From NCBI GenBank assembly GCA_020048405.1, contig JAIFMP010000154.1, forward strand, positions 1 to 36,296: 36,296 nt of DNA. Direction: 5' to 3'. Each line of letters starts with the position of its first letter. Position 1 is the stretch's first letter. Origin of the DNA: Hydrogenophaga sp. (GTDB taxonomy: Bacteria; Pseudomonadota; Gammaproteobacteria; Burkholderiales; Burkholderiaceae_C). Below, piece after piece: positions 8,701 to 16,579 of the stretch. Under the pieces are notes generated by a model, which saw nothing but the letters and a program-made list of their open reading frames with translations, was not told the DNA's origin and searched no databases. Both the position numbers and the translations under genes were made by a program.

Positions 8701-9123
8701 ATGAAAATCCTGCTCGCAGTGGATGGCAGCAAATTCACCAAAAAGATGCTGGCCTATCTCACCACGCATCCCGAAATGTTCGGGTCGCACAACGTGTTCA
8801 CTGCTTTTACCGCCATCGGGGCACTGCCGCCACGTGCACGTTCCGCTGTGGGAGCAGACATCGCCAAAAGCTACTACGAAGAAGAGACCGCCAAGGTTGC
8901 GGCACCCGTGGTGAAGTTTTTGGCGCGCCATGGCATCACGCCGCAGGTTGTCTACAAAGTGGGGCAGCCCGGCGAGCTGATAGCCCAAGCGGCGGCCGAG
9001 GGCGACTTCGACCTCGTGATGATGGGTTCACACGGCCACAGTGCGTTGGGCAACCTGGTCATGGGTTCGGTCGCCACGCAGGTGCTGGCCCACTGCTCAG
9101 TGCCGGTGTTGCTGGTGCGTTGA
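8701..9123 (+). CDS. Universal stress protein (UspA family)
   Basis: A 140-residue single Usp domain. It opens MKILLAVDGS, the Walker-like first strand, and ends with the ATP-binding signature G-x2-G-x9-G-(S/T) in 'GSHGHSALGNLVMGSV' followed by 'HCSVPVLLVR', so it belongs to the ATP-binding UspFG-like branch. Such cytoplasmic proteins accumulate under starvation or oxidative stress; the exact role here is unknown. The start has a GGAGAG ribosome site. The next gene, an HD-GYP protein, begins only 30 bases after its stop and is probably co-transcribed. Confidence 0.93.
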   Translation: MKILLAVDGSKFTKKMLAYLTTHPEMFGSHNVFTAFTAIGALPPRARSAVGADIAKSYYEEETAKVAAPVVKFLARHGITPQVVYKVGQPGELIAQAAAEGDFDLVMMGSHGHSALGNLVMGSVATQVLAHCSVPVLLVR

Positions 9124-9153
9124 GCCGTTGTTGACCCATTTGTCTCCCCAGCC

Positions 9154-10410
9154 ATGCTGAAAAAAATCCGGGTTGAAGATGTCTGCATGGGAATGCACAT
9201 CAAGGAGTTCTGTGGCTCCTGGATGGATCACCCTTTCTGGCGCGGCCAGTTTGTGGTAACCGACCCGAAAGATCTGCAGAACATCCTGACCAGCGCGGTG
9301 CGCGAGGTGATCATCGACACCGGCAAGGGGCTGGATGTGCCCCCTGAGGTGCCCCAGCAACCAGAGCCGGAAAGCCCTGAAGAAGTCGCCGTGGCAGAGG
9401 CCATGGAGCAGGCGGTCATGTACGACCGCCCCGTGGCGTTTTCGCAGCAGAAAGTGGCCTCGCACAAGGAGTTTGCCCGCGCTGCCGCCATTTGTCGCCA
9501 AGCCACGGGGGCTGTCACTTCGATGTTCCAGGAAACACGAATGGGCCGCGCCGTGGACACCGTGGTGGCACGGCAGGTGGTGGAAGAAATCACCGATTCC
9601 GTGAGCCGCAATGGCGGCGCGCTCATCAGCCTGGCACGGCTGAAAACCGCAGACGACTACTCCTACATGCACTCGGTGGCAGTGTGTGCCCTGATGGTGG
9701 CCCTGGCCAAACAAATGGGCCTGAACGACGCGGATACGCGGGCAGCCGGTTTCGCAGGCTTGCTTCACGACATCGGCAAGATGTCCATTCCCCTTGACGT
9801 GTTGAACAAGCCTGGCAAGCTCACTGACGAAGAATTTGACCTCGTCAAGCGCCATCCGGAAGCAGGCGTGCGCATCTTGCAGGAGAGCGGCACCACCGAC
9901 CCGGCCGCCATTGATGTGTGCCTGCACCACCACGAAAAAACCAATGGAACGGGCTACCCCCACCGCTTGGTAGACGCCCAGATCAGCCGCCTCGCCAAAA
10001 TGGGCGCGGTGTGCGACGTGTACGACGCCATCACCAGCAACCGTCCATACAAGGCAGGCTGGGACCCGGCGCAGTCATTGAAGCAAATGGCTTCGTGGGC
10101 CAACGGTCACTTCGACCCCAAAATTTTCCAGGCCTTTGTGAGCAGCCTGGGCATCTATCCCACAGGCTCGCTGGTGCTTCTGGACAACAACAAACTCGCG
10201 GTGGTCACCGACCAAACCCCGGGCTCCTTGCTCAAGCCGATGGTGAAGGTGTTTTTCTCGACACGTTCAGCACAACGGGTCACACCCGAAATGCTCGACT
10301 TGTCGGCCCACAACTGCCGGGTGAAAATTCTGGGTCGCGAAGACCCTGACAAGTGGAAGTTTCCCGACCTGGATGAACTCTGGTCTGGGCTGGCACCCAC
10401 CCAGCGCTGA
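9154..10410 (+). CDS. HD-GYP c-di-GMP phosphodiesterase with DUF3391 N-terminus
   Basis: A 418-residue cytoplasmic protein. The N-terminal ~130 residues ('MLKKIRVEDVCMGMHIKEF') match DUF3391, the usual partner of stand-alone HD-GYP phosphodiesterases. The catalytic domain carries the metal dyad HD at 205-206 (LLHDIGK), a downstream 'RHPEAGVRIL', HHE at about 259-261 and the GYP signature 'NGTGYP' at about 265-270. Because the metal ligands and GYP loop are present it should hydrolyse cyclic di-GMP to pGpG or GMP. It follows usp by 30 bases and converges on a TetR gene with a 4-base gap, leaving no room for a terminator between them. Confidence 0.92.
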   Translation: MLKKIRVEDVCMGMHIKEFCGSWMDHPFWRGQFVVTDPKDLQNILTSAVREVIIDTGKGLDVPPEVPQQPEPESPEEVAVAEAMEQAVMYDRPVAFSQQKVASHKEFARAAAICRQATGAVTSMFQETRMGRAVDTVVARQVVEEITDSVSRNGGALISLARLKTADDYSYMHSVAVCALMVALAKQMGLNDADTRAAGFAGLLHDIGKMSIPLDVLNKPGKLTDEEFDLVKRHPEAGVRILQESGTTDPAAIDVCLHHHEKTNGTGYPHRLVDAQISRLAKMGAVCDVYDAITSNRPYKAGWDPAQSLKQMASWANGHFDPKIFQAFVSSLGIYPTGSLVLLDNNKLAVVTDQTPGSLLKPMVKVFFSTRSAQRVTPEMLDLSAHNCRVKILGREDPDKWKFPDLDELWSGLAPTQR

Positions 10411-10414
10411 TGCG

Positions 10415-11056
10415 TCAGCGGGTGTTGAGGCCGTTGAAGCAGGTGGCCAGCACCCACTCCACGATTTCATCGGTGGTGTGTTGCCCCGCCGCTTTCATGA
10501 AGCCCAACACCGGATCGCATGCCCGCGCAAACAGCGTGTACAACACCACAATGGGGGGCGTGGTGGGGTTGAGTGCCCCGCTGGCCTGAGCCTCGCCAAT
10601 CCAGGTGCCCAGTCCGTCGCTCACCTCAACCAAAGCATCCAGGTAGGCACCATGTGCCATCAAGGTGGAGCGCAAGGTGGAGTTTTCGGTGGGGAGCAGG
10701 GGCATTTCACCCGCCAGGTGCACCTGCATGGCCCAGCGCACCACGCTTTTGAGTTTTTCGTGTGCCGGCAGCTGAGGCGGCAAGGTGGCCATGTGCTCCA
10801 ACGTGCGCTGCAGTATGCGCACCATCGCTGCAGCGGCCAGATGTTCTTTGCTGGGAAAGTGTTTGTACAGGCTCGCCTTTGCCACACCCACCTCGGCCGC
10901 AACCTCGTCAACGGTCATGCCCTCAAAGCCTCTCTCGGCCAGCAGGCGGTTGACGGCCGACACGATGGCGTCTTCCCGTGCCTGGTGCATCTTTTCGCGA
11001 AAACTGGCTTTTTTGGGCGGTGCTGATGGCTTGGGGGCGGTGACTGTGGTGACCAT
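10415..11056 (-). CDS. TetR/AcrR family transcriptional regulator
   Basis: A 213-residue repressor-like protein. After a basic Pro/Lys-rich leader, an N-terminal helix-turn-helix (about residues 30-75) reads 'AVNRLLAERGFEGMTVDEVA' followed by 'GVAKASLYKHFPSKEHL', a textbook TetR_N motif. The rest is the helical ligand-binding and dimerisation domain with no recognisable ligand signature. TetR proteins often repress a divergent neighbour, but here the gene upstream (phoD) points the same way with its 3' end nearest, so the target is not obvious; autoregulation from 11057-11198 is plausible. The ORF begins at 11056 and a cluster of Thr/Val codons makes the exact start uncertain by a few residues. 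Confidence 0.92.
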   Translation of the reverse strand: MVTTVTAPKPSAPPKKASFREKMHQAREDAIVSAVNRLLAERGFEGMTVDEVAAEVGVAKASLYKHFPSKEHLAAAAMVRILQRTLEHMATLPPQLPAHEKLKSVVRWAMQVHLAGEMPLLPTENSTLRSTLMAHGAYLDALVEVSDGLGTWIGEAQASGALNPTTPPIVVLYTLFARACDPVLGFMKAAGQHTTDEIVEWVLATCFNGLNTR

Positions 11057-11198
11057 GCGGTGAACGTGCCTTTACAAACGACCTCTATTGAACCACACGG
11101 CCAGAAACCTTACGGTGAGGTCGCAGAAAAACTTTGCAGTTTAAAAAGCGATTTGGCGTTTGGCCTGCCAACGCAGCACCTGTGAGCGCTACAACCCC
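11057..11198 (-). promoter_or_regulatory. Presumed promoter region of the TetR gene
   Basis: 142 bases between the TetR start and the phoD stop. The part nearest TetR is comparatively A/T-rich and should carry its promoter and any self-operator. I found no long perfect palindrome and no T-run terminator for phoD. Confidence 0.3.
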
Positions 11199-12827
11199 TC
11201 AGGCAGGGTGGACACCGGCATGCCCTGTGTCCACCACATACACCGCCTGCACGTTCAGCGGCGCGTCGACCTGCGCGGGAAAGGGCGTGGTCAGGAAAGT
11301 GGCCGTGGCACTTTGCGGCGTCACGTCCAACCGGGTGTAACCCCGTTCGTCGCTGCGGGCGTGGGCGATGTCAGGGTTGCTGGCCCGGATACGGGTCAGC
11401 GCGCCCTCCCCCATGCCACGTGTGGTGATGGATGTGCTCACAAACTCACTTGCCACCACGGGTGAGGCCGGGTCGTTGGGCACCACACGCAGTTGGGCGG
11501 CCACGTTCTGGTGCACGTCGCCGCCCAACATCACCACGTTGGTCTGGCCCATGTCGGCCACCGCCTGCAGCAAGCGGGCACGTGCAGCGGAGTAGCCATC
11601 CCAGCCATCGGTGTAGATGGTGCGACCCAATGGGGTGTCGATGCCGGTGGAGCTGAGCTGCGTGCTCTGCCCCAGCAGACGCCAGCGACGGCGGGAGTCA
11701 GCCAAGCCTTCTGTCAGCCATTGCTCTTGCGCCTGGCCCAGCATGGTGCGGTGTGGGTCGTCGCGCTCGGCGCAGTTGAGCACGACGCGGCCCCCGCCTT
11801 TGAGCGGATCGCGGCAGGGCTGAACAGTGCGGTACTGCCGACAGTCCAGCGTCCAAAGATCAGCCAACTGGCCCCAGGCCCAGCGTTGGTGGATGCGCTG
11901 GTGGGCACCACCCCAGGTGTCAGGTCCGCCAGGCATCACGGGCATGTGCTCGAAATATGCCTGGTATGCCGCCGCACGGCGCGCCAGAAACTGGGCAGGG
12001 TCCGCATACTTGGCCGACTGGCCGGCTGCATAGTCGTTGTCCACCTCGTGGTCATCCCAGGTACAAATCCAGGGATGGGCGGCATGGCTGGCGCGCAAAT
12101 CCGCGTCGAGCTTGTACAGCGCGTGGCGTTCGCGGTAGGCCGCCAGCGTCTGCGGCACACCGCCCGTGTGTGGCCGGATGCGGTACTGCGGGTTGCTGCT
12201 TTCGTAGATGTAGTCGCCCACAAACAGCACCAGATCGAGGTCGTCGCGGGCCATGTGGGCATGGGCGGCGTAGTACCCCTGCTCATAATGCTGGCACGAT
12301 GCCAAGGCCAGGCGCAGGCGCTGCACGGCCGCATCAAGGGCCGGGGCGGTGCGGGTGCGGCCGACGGGGCTGGTGGCATTGCCACTGTGAAAGCGATACC
12401 AGTAAGGCCGCCCGGGCTTCAATCCCTCCACACGGGCGTGCACGCTCCAGCCACGCCCGGCGTGTGTGACCACTGCACCGCGTTGAGCGCGCTTCTTCAG
12501 GCCATCATCTTCAAAAACTTCATAGCTGACTTCGATTGTCTGTAAAGCGATAAGTCCGGATTTTTCTTGAAAATGAGCGGCCTGCTCGGCATCGGTGGCC
12601 GAGCCGCCGGGCCGGGCCTGGCCGGGATACAACCGCGTCCACAGCAGCACACTGTCGGGCCTGGGCTCCCCGCTGGCCACACCGAGTGCGAAAGGGTCAG
12701 CCCGCCATTTCGCGCCTGGTACGGAAGGGGCTGCTGCGGCCGGGCGTGCCAGGGCGGCCAGCGCCTGGGCCACCGCCAGTGCCGACACAGAAGCGGCCGC
12801 AGATTGCAGAAAACGGCGGCGGCGCAT
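11199..12827 (-). CDS. phoD: PhoD family alkaline phosphatase / phosphodiesterase, Tat-exported
   Basis: A ~542-residue metallophosphatase of the PhoD family, which uses iron and calcium to hydrolyse phosphomono- and diesters outside the cytoplasm. The N-terminus has a twin-arginine signal (RRRRFLQ followed by an Ala-rich hydrophobic stretch to AAAAPS, about residue 36), fitting export of a folded metalloenzyme. Next come a Fn3-like PhoD N-domain (about 45-165) and the catalytic domain with 'LASCQHYEQG', 'VGDYIYE' (about 204-210), 'WDDHEVDND' (about 258-266) and 'MLGGDVHQN' (about 430). The ATG at 12827 overlaps the stop of the upstream binding-protein gene (TGATG), implying translational coupling; a GTG one codon earlier is an alternative. 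Pairing with a lone solute-binding protein is unusual. Confidence 0.93.
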   Translation of the reverse strand: MRRRRFLQSAAASVSALAVAQALAALARPAAAAPSVPGAKWRADPFALGVASGEPRPDSVLLWTRLYPGQARPGGSATDAEQAAHFQEKSGLIALQTIEVSYEVFEDDGLKKRAQRGAVVTHAGRGWSVHARVEGLKPGRPYWYRFHSGNATSPVGRTRTAPALDAAVQRLRLALASCQHYEQGYYAAHAHMARDDLDLVLFVGDYIYESSNPQYRIRPHTGGVPQTLAAYRERHALYKLDADLRASHAAHPWICTWDDHEVDNDYAAGQSAKYADPAQFLARRAAAYQAYFEHMPVMPGGPDTWGGAHQRIHQRWAWGQLADLWTLDCRQYRTVQPCRDPLKGGGRVVLNCAERDDPHRTMLGQAQEQWLTEGLADSRRRWRLLGQSTQLSSTGIDTPLGRTIYTDGWDGYSAARARLLQAVADMGQTNVVMLGGDVHQNVAAQLRVVPNDPASPVVASEFVSTSITTRGMGEGALTRIRASNPDIAHARSDERGYTRLDVTPQSATATFLTTPFPAQVDAPLNVQAVYVVDTGHAGVHPA

Positions 12828-14059
12828 CACTGCTTGCGCTGCACAAACAGGTTGCGTTTGGCGTCTTCAGGGTAGGCAAAGGTGACGCTGCCGTTTTTCA
12901 CCATTCCGAGGTACAGCATGTTGGCGGTCACGGCGTCTTTGTCGGCGGCACTGAACGGTTTTTCGTAGGTGGCCACCACACCGTAGTAATTGCGCTGGAT
13001 GTTCTCGAGCGCCATTTTCAGCGCGGGGCCGTCGGGCTGACCACCGCGCACGCCGAACAGCGCGTGCATGAGCAGGTAAGCCGTGTCGTAGCCCTGCGCA
13101 GCGGCCACCGGCACGGTGATTTTGGAGGCTTTGTACTTGCGGGCGTAATTGGCCAGAAAGGCGGCGCGGCGCTCATTGCTGGGCTCGGCAATGAAGGTTT
13201 GCACCATGAGCGTGCCTTCCGCCGCGTCTTTTGCGCCGTCGATGAAAAACGGAAACGACAGCGTCCAGGGACCCACAAAGGGCACATCCCACTTCAGCGC
13301 CTTGCGGCCCTTGGCGATGACAGCGTTTTCAGGGCCCACGGTGTAGCCCACGATGACGTTGGCCCCGGCCTCTTTGGCCGCTGTCAGATCTGGGCCCAAA
13401 TCCTTCACCCCGGTGGGGAAACGGGCCACATGTACGGGCTTGAGGTTGTGGGTGGCAAGGGCGACCTCCACGTCTTTCAGCCCAGCCTCGCCATAACCGG
13501 TGGTGTCGGCAAACACGGCCACCTTGGTCCAGCCACGCTTGACCACATCAGCCACCACAAACGGGGCCTGAATACCGTCTTTGGCGGAGGTGCGGAATAT
13601 GTAGCTCTCGGGCCCTGGGTATTGCGCGGTGAGTGGTGTGCCGGTGGCGCATGGAATGATGAGCGGCACCTTGGCCTTCTGGAACACTTCCAGCGACACC
13701 TGCGCCACGCCGGTGTTGCAAAAACCAATGGTGGCGAGCACCTTCTCGGCCACCAGCGCCTCGGACAGCTTGCGCCCCACATCGGGCTTGGCGGTGTCGT
13801 CTTTGATGACCAGCTCCAGAGGGCGACCCAGATAGCCCCCCACAGCGTTGATTTCGTCCACCGCCAGGCGAACGCCGTTGTGCATGGGCAAACCGAAGTC
13901 GGCAGACGGACCAGTGAAAGGCCCGATCAGCCCGATGCGCAACGGCCCGGGCCCCGCTGGCGGCGTCTGCGCGCACACGCTGCCCAGCGACCAACACACA
14001 GCGGCGATGGCCAGAGACCGGAGGGAACAGGCCAGGGAACCAACAGCAGACAAACTCAT
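12827..14059 (-). CDS. ABC-type branched-chain amino acid-like substrate-binding protein
   Basis: A ~410-residue periplasmic binding protein of the Peripla_BP_6 (LivK/Leu-Ile-Val-binding) type. The first ~33 residues form a Sec signal ending VCA before Q. The mature part opens 'LRIGLIGPFTGPSADFG', then 'GVRLAVDEINAVGGYLGRPLELVIKDD', the family's first lobe and hinge. ATG 14059 is chosen over an upstream open start because GGAGA lies 7-8 bases before it and the signal peptide then begins properly. No permease or ATPase gene is in the window, so its transporter is elsewhere or it is an orphan receptor. It lies 76 bases after the LysR gene and is coupled to phoD. The ligand could be an amino acid, aromatic acid or amide. 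Confidence 0.92.
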   Translation of the reverse strand: MSLSAVGSLACSLRSLAIAAVCWSLGSVCAQTPPAGPGPLRIGLIGPFTGPSADFGLPMHNGVRLAVDEINAVGGYLGRPLELVIKDDTAKPDVGRKLSEALVAEKVLATIGFCNTGVAQVSLEVFQKAKVPLIIPCATGTPLTAQYPGPESYIFRTSAKDGIQAPFVVADVVKRGWTKVAVFADTTGYGEAGLKDVEVALATHNLKPVHVARFPTGVKDLGPDLTAAKEAGANVIVGYTVGPENAVIAKGRKALKWDVPFVGPWTLSFPFFIDGAKDAAEGTLMVQTFIAEPSNERRAAFLANYARKYKASKITVPVAAAQGYDTAYLLMHALFGVRGGQPDGPALKMALENIQRNYYGVVATYEKPFSAADKDAVTANMLYLGMVKNGSVTFAYPEDAKRNLFVQRKQ

Positions 14060-14135
14060 GAAAAGTCTCCGAAAGCCGGGCCAACGCACCGGGCCTGACA
14101 TTGTGCCGTCAGCGGCAGATGCGGGCTTTGCGCGC

Positions 14136-15053
14136 TCAGGCAGGTGGCCTGAGGGTGTGCACCGCGGTCGAGCGCAGGGCATCGCTGAGGCTGTCAAGGA
14201 CTCCGCTGCTCAGGTTCCAGCAATGCCAGTACAGGGCCACAGGCTGGCGGTGGTGGGGCACCACGTCCACCAGGGTGCCGTCGTCCAAGAGGGGCTGAAC
14301 CAGCAGGCGGGGCAACACGCTCACGCCCCAGCCTGCGCACACGGCCCGCACCTGCGCCTCGGACGAGGGCACAAACAGCTGCTTGAGCGTGACGCGTTTC
14401 AGGCCAAAGGCATGCGCCACAAACTCGCGCTGCATGTCGTCCTTGCGGTTGAACGCAATGAACGGTGTGGTCGCAAACTGGTGCGCCGTCAGCCCTTTGG
14501 GGCAGTGCAACGACGCGTAGCTGGAGCAAGCCACGGCCACGTAGTCCATGAAACCCAGCGCCTCCATGCGGCAGCCGCGCAACGCCTGGTTGAGAGAGGT
14601 CACACACCCGAGCACCTGGCCTTCGCGCAGCCACTCGTGGGTGAAGTCCTGGTCGTCGGTGATGATTTCAATCGGCAGGCCTGCCAGCGCCAGGGTGTTG
14701 AGCGCCGACAGGGCCCAGGTGGCGATGCTGTCGGCGTTGATGGCCACGGAAATGCGCTCTTCCTCACGGCCACTGCCGGTGGAGCTGGGGGCCAGCTCTT
14801 TCAGGTCTTTTTCGAGGTCGGCGCGCAGCAGCCGCATCATTTTGGTGTGCTTGAGCAGCAATTGCCCCGCTGCGGTGGCCTTCAAAGGGCGACTGCGCAC
14901 GATGAGCACCGTGCCCACCTGCGCCTCCAGCGAGCGCAGACGCTGCGACACCGCCGACTGCGTGATGGACAGGCGCTGAGCCGCCCGCTCGAATCCGCCC
15001 TCCTCAACGATGGCGGCCAGGCATTCGAGTGCATCCGGGTCAAAACTGCTCAT
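14136..15053 (-). CDS. LysR family regulator, ArgP (IciA)-like
   Basis: A 305-residue LysR protein. The N-terminal winged helix ('ALECLAAIVEEGGFERAAQR', then 'LSITQSAVSQRLRSLEAQVG') has the spacing and wording of ArgP/LysG regulators, which respond to lysine or arginine; the C-terminal two-lobed effector domain follows from about residue 90. The ATG at 15053 is favoured, with a purine-rich AAAGGGG 8 bases upstream; an in-frame TTG at 15059 would be too close to that site. It diverges from D-amino-acid dehydrogenase across 128 bases that contain a nested dyad, so it probably controls that gene and itself. ArgP usually neighbours an amino-acid exporter gene; the dehydrogenase neighbour suggests a different effector. 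Confidence 0.9.
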   Translation of the reverse strand: MSSFDPDALECLAAIVEEGGFERAAQRLSITQSAVSQRLRSLEAQVGTVLIVRSRPLKATAAGQLLLKHTKMMRLLRADLEKDLKELAPSSTGSGREEERISVAINADSIATWALSALNTLALAGLPIEIITDDQDFTHEWLREGQVLGCVTSLNQALRGCRMEALGFMDYVAVACSSYASLHCPKGLTAHQFATTPFIAFNRKDDMQREFVAHAFGLKRVTLKQLFVPSSEAQVRAVCAGWGVSVLPRLLVQPLLDDGTLVDVVPHHRQPVALYWHCWNLSSGVLDSLSDALRSTAVHTLRPPA

Positions 15054-15076
15054 GGCCAACGCCCCTTTCTTTTATT

Positions 15077-15114
15077 AGCCAAAGTGATGTGAATCGATTC
15101 AGTTTAATTTGGCT
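15077..15114. promoter_or_regulatory. Nested dyad operator between lysR-type gene and dadA-type gene
   Basis: Two inverted repeats share the same centre (between 15095 and 15096). The inner one is a perfect 10-bp palindrome, GAATCGATTC (15091-15100). The outer arms are AGCCAAA (15077-15083) and TTTGGCT (15108-15114). The total span is 38 bp in the only gap between two divergent genes. A LysR tetramer contacting two half-site pairs would fit this geometry. Binding by the neighbouring regulator is inferred. Confidence 0.65.
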
Positions 15115-15181
15115 TCACTTGCACGCCACTTTTTTTCATACTTCGCCGCTTCCTGAACTGAATTTTTGTGGGGTTTTCATC

Positions 15182-16507
15182 ATGCGAGTCACCGTCTTGG
15201 GCGCAGGCATCATCGGCGTGAGCACCGCCTGGCATCTGTTGCAGCGTGGGCACGAGGTCACGCTGGTGGACCGTCAGGCCGACGCCGCCCTGGAAACCAG
15301 CTTTGGCAACGCGGCGCAGATTTCGGTCAGCTACTGCGAGCCCTGGGCCAACCGCGAAGCGCCGCTGAAGGCTCTGAAGTGGATGTTCGACCCCGAAGGC
15401 CCCCTCAAATTCCGCCCCCAACTGGACCCAGCCCAATGGAAATGGGGCCTGCAGTTTCTGTCGCAGTGCACGGATGCAGCGTTTGAACGCAATGTGGCAC
15501 AACTGGTGGCGCTGGGGCAATACAGCCACACCGCGCTGAAAGAGATCGTGGCCAGCACCGGTATCAGCTACCACCGCCTGACCAAAGGCATTGCCCATTA
15601 CTACACCAACCAGAAGTCGTTTGACGATGCCGGCGACGCCGCCGAGGTGATGCGCCGCCATGGCGTGGCCCGGCAAGTGGTGACCCGCGACGAACTGTTG
15701 CGCATCGAGCCAGCGTTGCGTGGCTTTGCCGACCAAATCGTGGGGGGCACCTACACCGAAACCGACGAACACGGCGACTGCCGCGTGTTCTCACAAGAAT
15801 TGGCACGCCTGTGCCGCGAGCGGGGCATGCAATCGCTGATGAACCACGACATCGAGCGCCTGCACCGGACCGGCGGCGAGATCAGCAGCGTGCAGGTGCG
15901 CGACCGCGTCAGCGGCCAATTGCGGCAGTTGCAGGCCGATGTCTTCGTGGTGGCCGCTGGCAGCTACACCACCGCACTGCTCAAGCAAGTGGGCGTGAAC
16001 GTGCCCATCTACCCCGGCAAGGGATACAGCGCCACGCTGCCACTGCTCCGGCCGGACGCAGCCCCCATGGTCAGCATGATTGACGACCAAGTGAAATGCG
16101 CCATTTCGCGCCTCGGCAACCAGTTGCGCGTGGCCGGCACCATTGAGTTGGGTGGCTTCGACTTGCGGCTGGACACCCCCTTGGCCCGCACCCGCAGCGA
16201 AATGCTGGTGCGCCGCATTGAAAAAGTGTTTCCCGGCGTGGCCGACACACGCACACCCGAGCAGGGCGGTGACCCGCAGTTCTGGTGCGGCCTGCGCCCA
16301 GCCACCCCCACCAACATCCCGCTGATGGGGCCGACCAAAGTGGGCAAACTGTGGGTGAACGCAGGCCACGGCACGCTCGGCTGGACGCACGGCGCAGGTT
16401 CGGGCAAAGCGCTGGCTGAACTCATCAGCGGTGCACGCCCCGCCATGGACTTTGCGTTCTACAACCTGCCCAAACCTCGGGCACACTGGGAAGCACGCAC
16501 CGCCTGA
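15182..16507 (+). CDS. dadA: D-amino acid dehydrogenase (FAD-dependent, DadA-like)
   Basis: A 441-residue DAO-family flavoprotein. The N-terminal Rossmann motif 'VTVLGAGIIGVSTAWHLLQ' (about 3-21) and 'VTLVDRQ' bind FAD; 'TSFGNAAQIS' (about 40-49) and the C-terminal 'VNAGHGTLGWTHGAGSGK' are characteristic of the small subunit of D-amino acid dehydrogenase, which oxidises D-amino acids to 2-oxoacids and passes electrons to the respiratory chain at the inner membrane face. Start ATG 15182 follows a weak GGGG site and gives the standard N-terminus; an upstream in-frame ATG at 15029 runs back through the regulatory region and is unlikely. No alanine racemase gene follows, unlike classical dad operons. 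Divergent from the ArgP-like regulator. Confidence 0.92.
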   Translation: MRVTVLGAGIIGVSTAWHLLQRGHEVTLVDRQADAALETSFGNAAQISVSYCEPWANREAPLKALKWMFDPEGPLKFRPQLDPAQWKWGLQFLSQCTDAAFERNVAQLVALGQYSHTALKEIVASTGISYHRLTKGIAHYYTNQKSFDDAGDAAEVMRRHGVARQVVTRDELLRIEPALRGFADQIVGGTYTETDEHGDCRVFSQELARLCRERGMQSLMNHDIERLHRTGGEISSVQVRDRVSGQLRQLQADVFVVAAGSYTTALLKQVGVNVPIYPGKGYSATLPLLRPDAAPMVSMIDDQVKCAISRLGNQLRVAGTIELGGFDLRLDTPLARTRSEMLVRRIEKVFPGVADTRTPEQGGDPQFWCGLRPATPTNIPLMGPTKVGKLWVNAGHGTLGWTHGAGSGKALAELISGARPAMDFAFYNLPKPRAHWEARTA

Positions 16508-16579
16508 GCCGGGGTTTCACGGTATTGTCACGGTTGCGCCACATGCTGGCGGGTTTTCAACCCTTGAAAGCCCTGCCCC

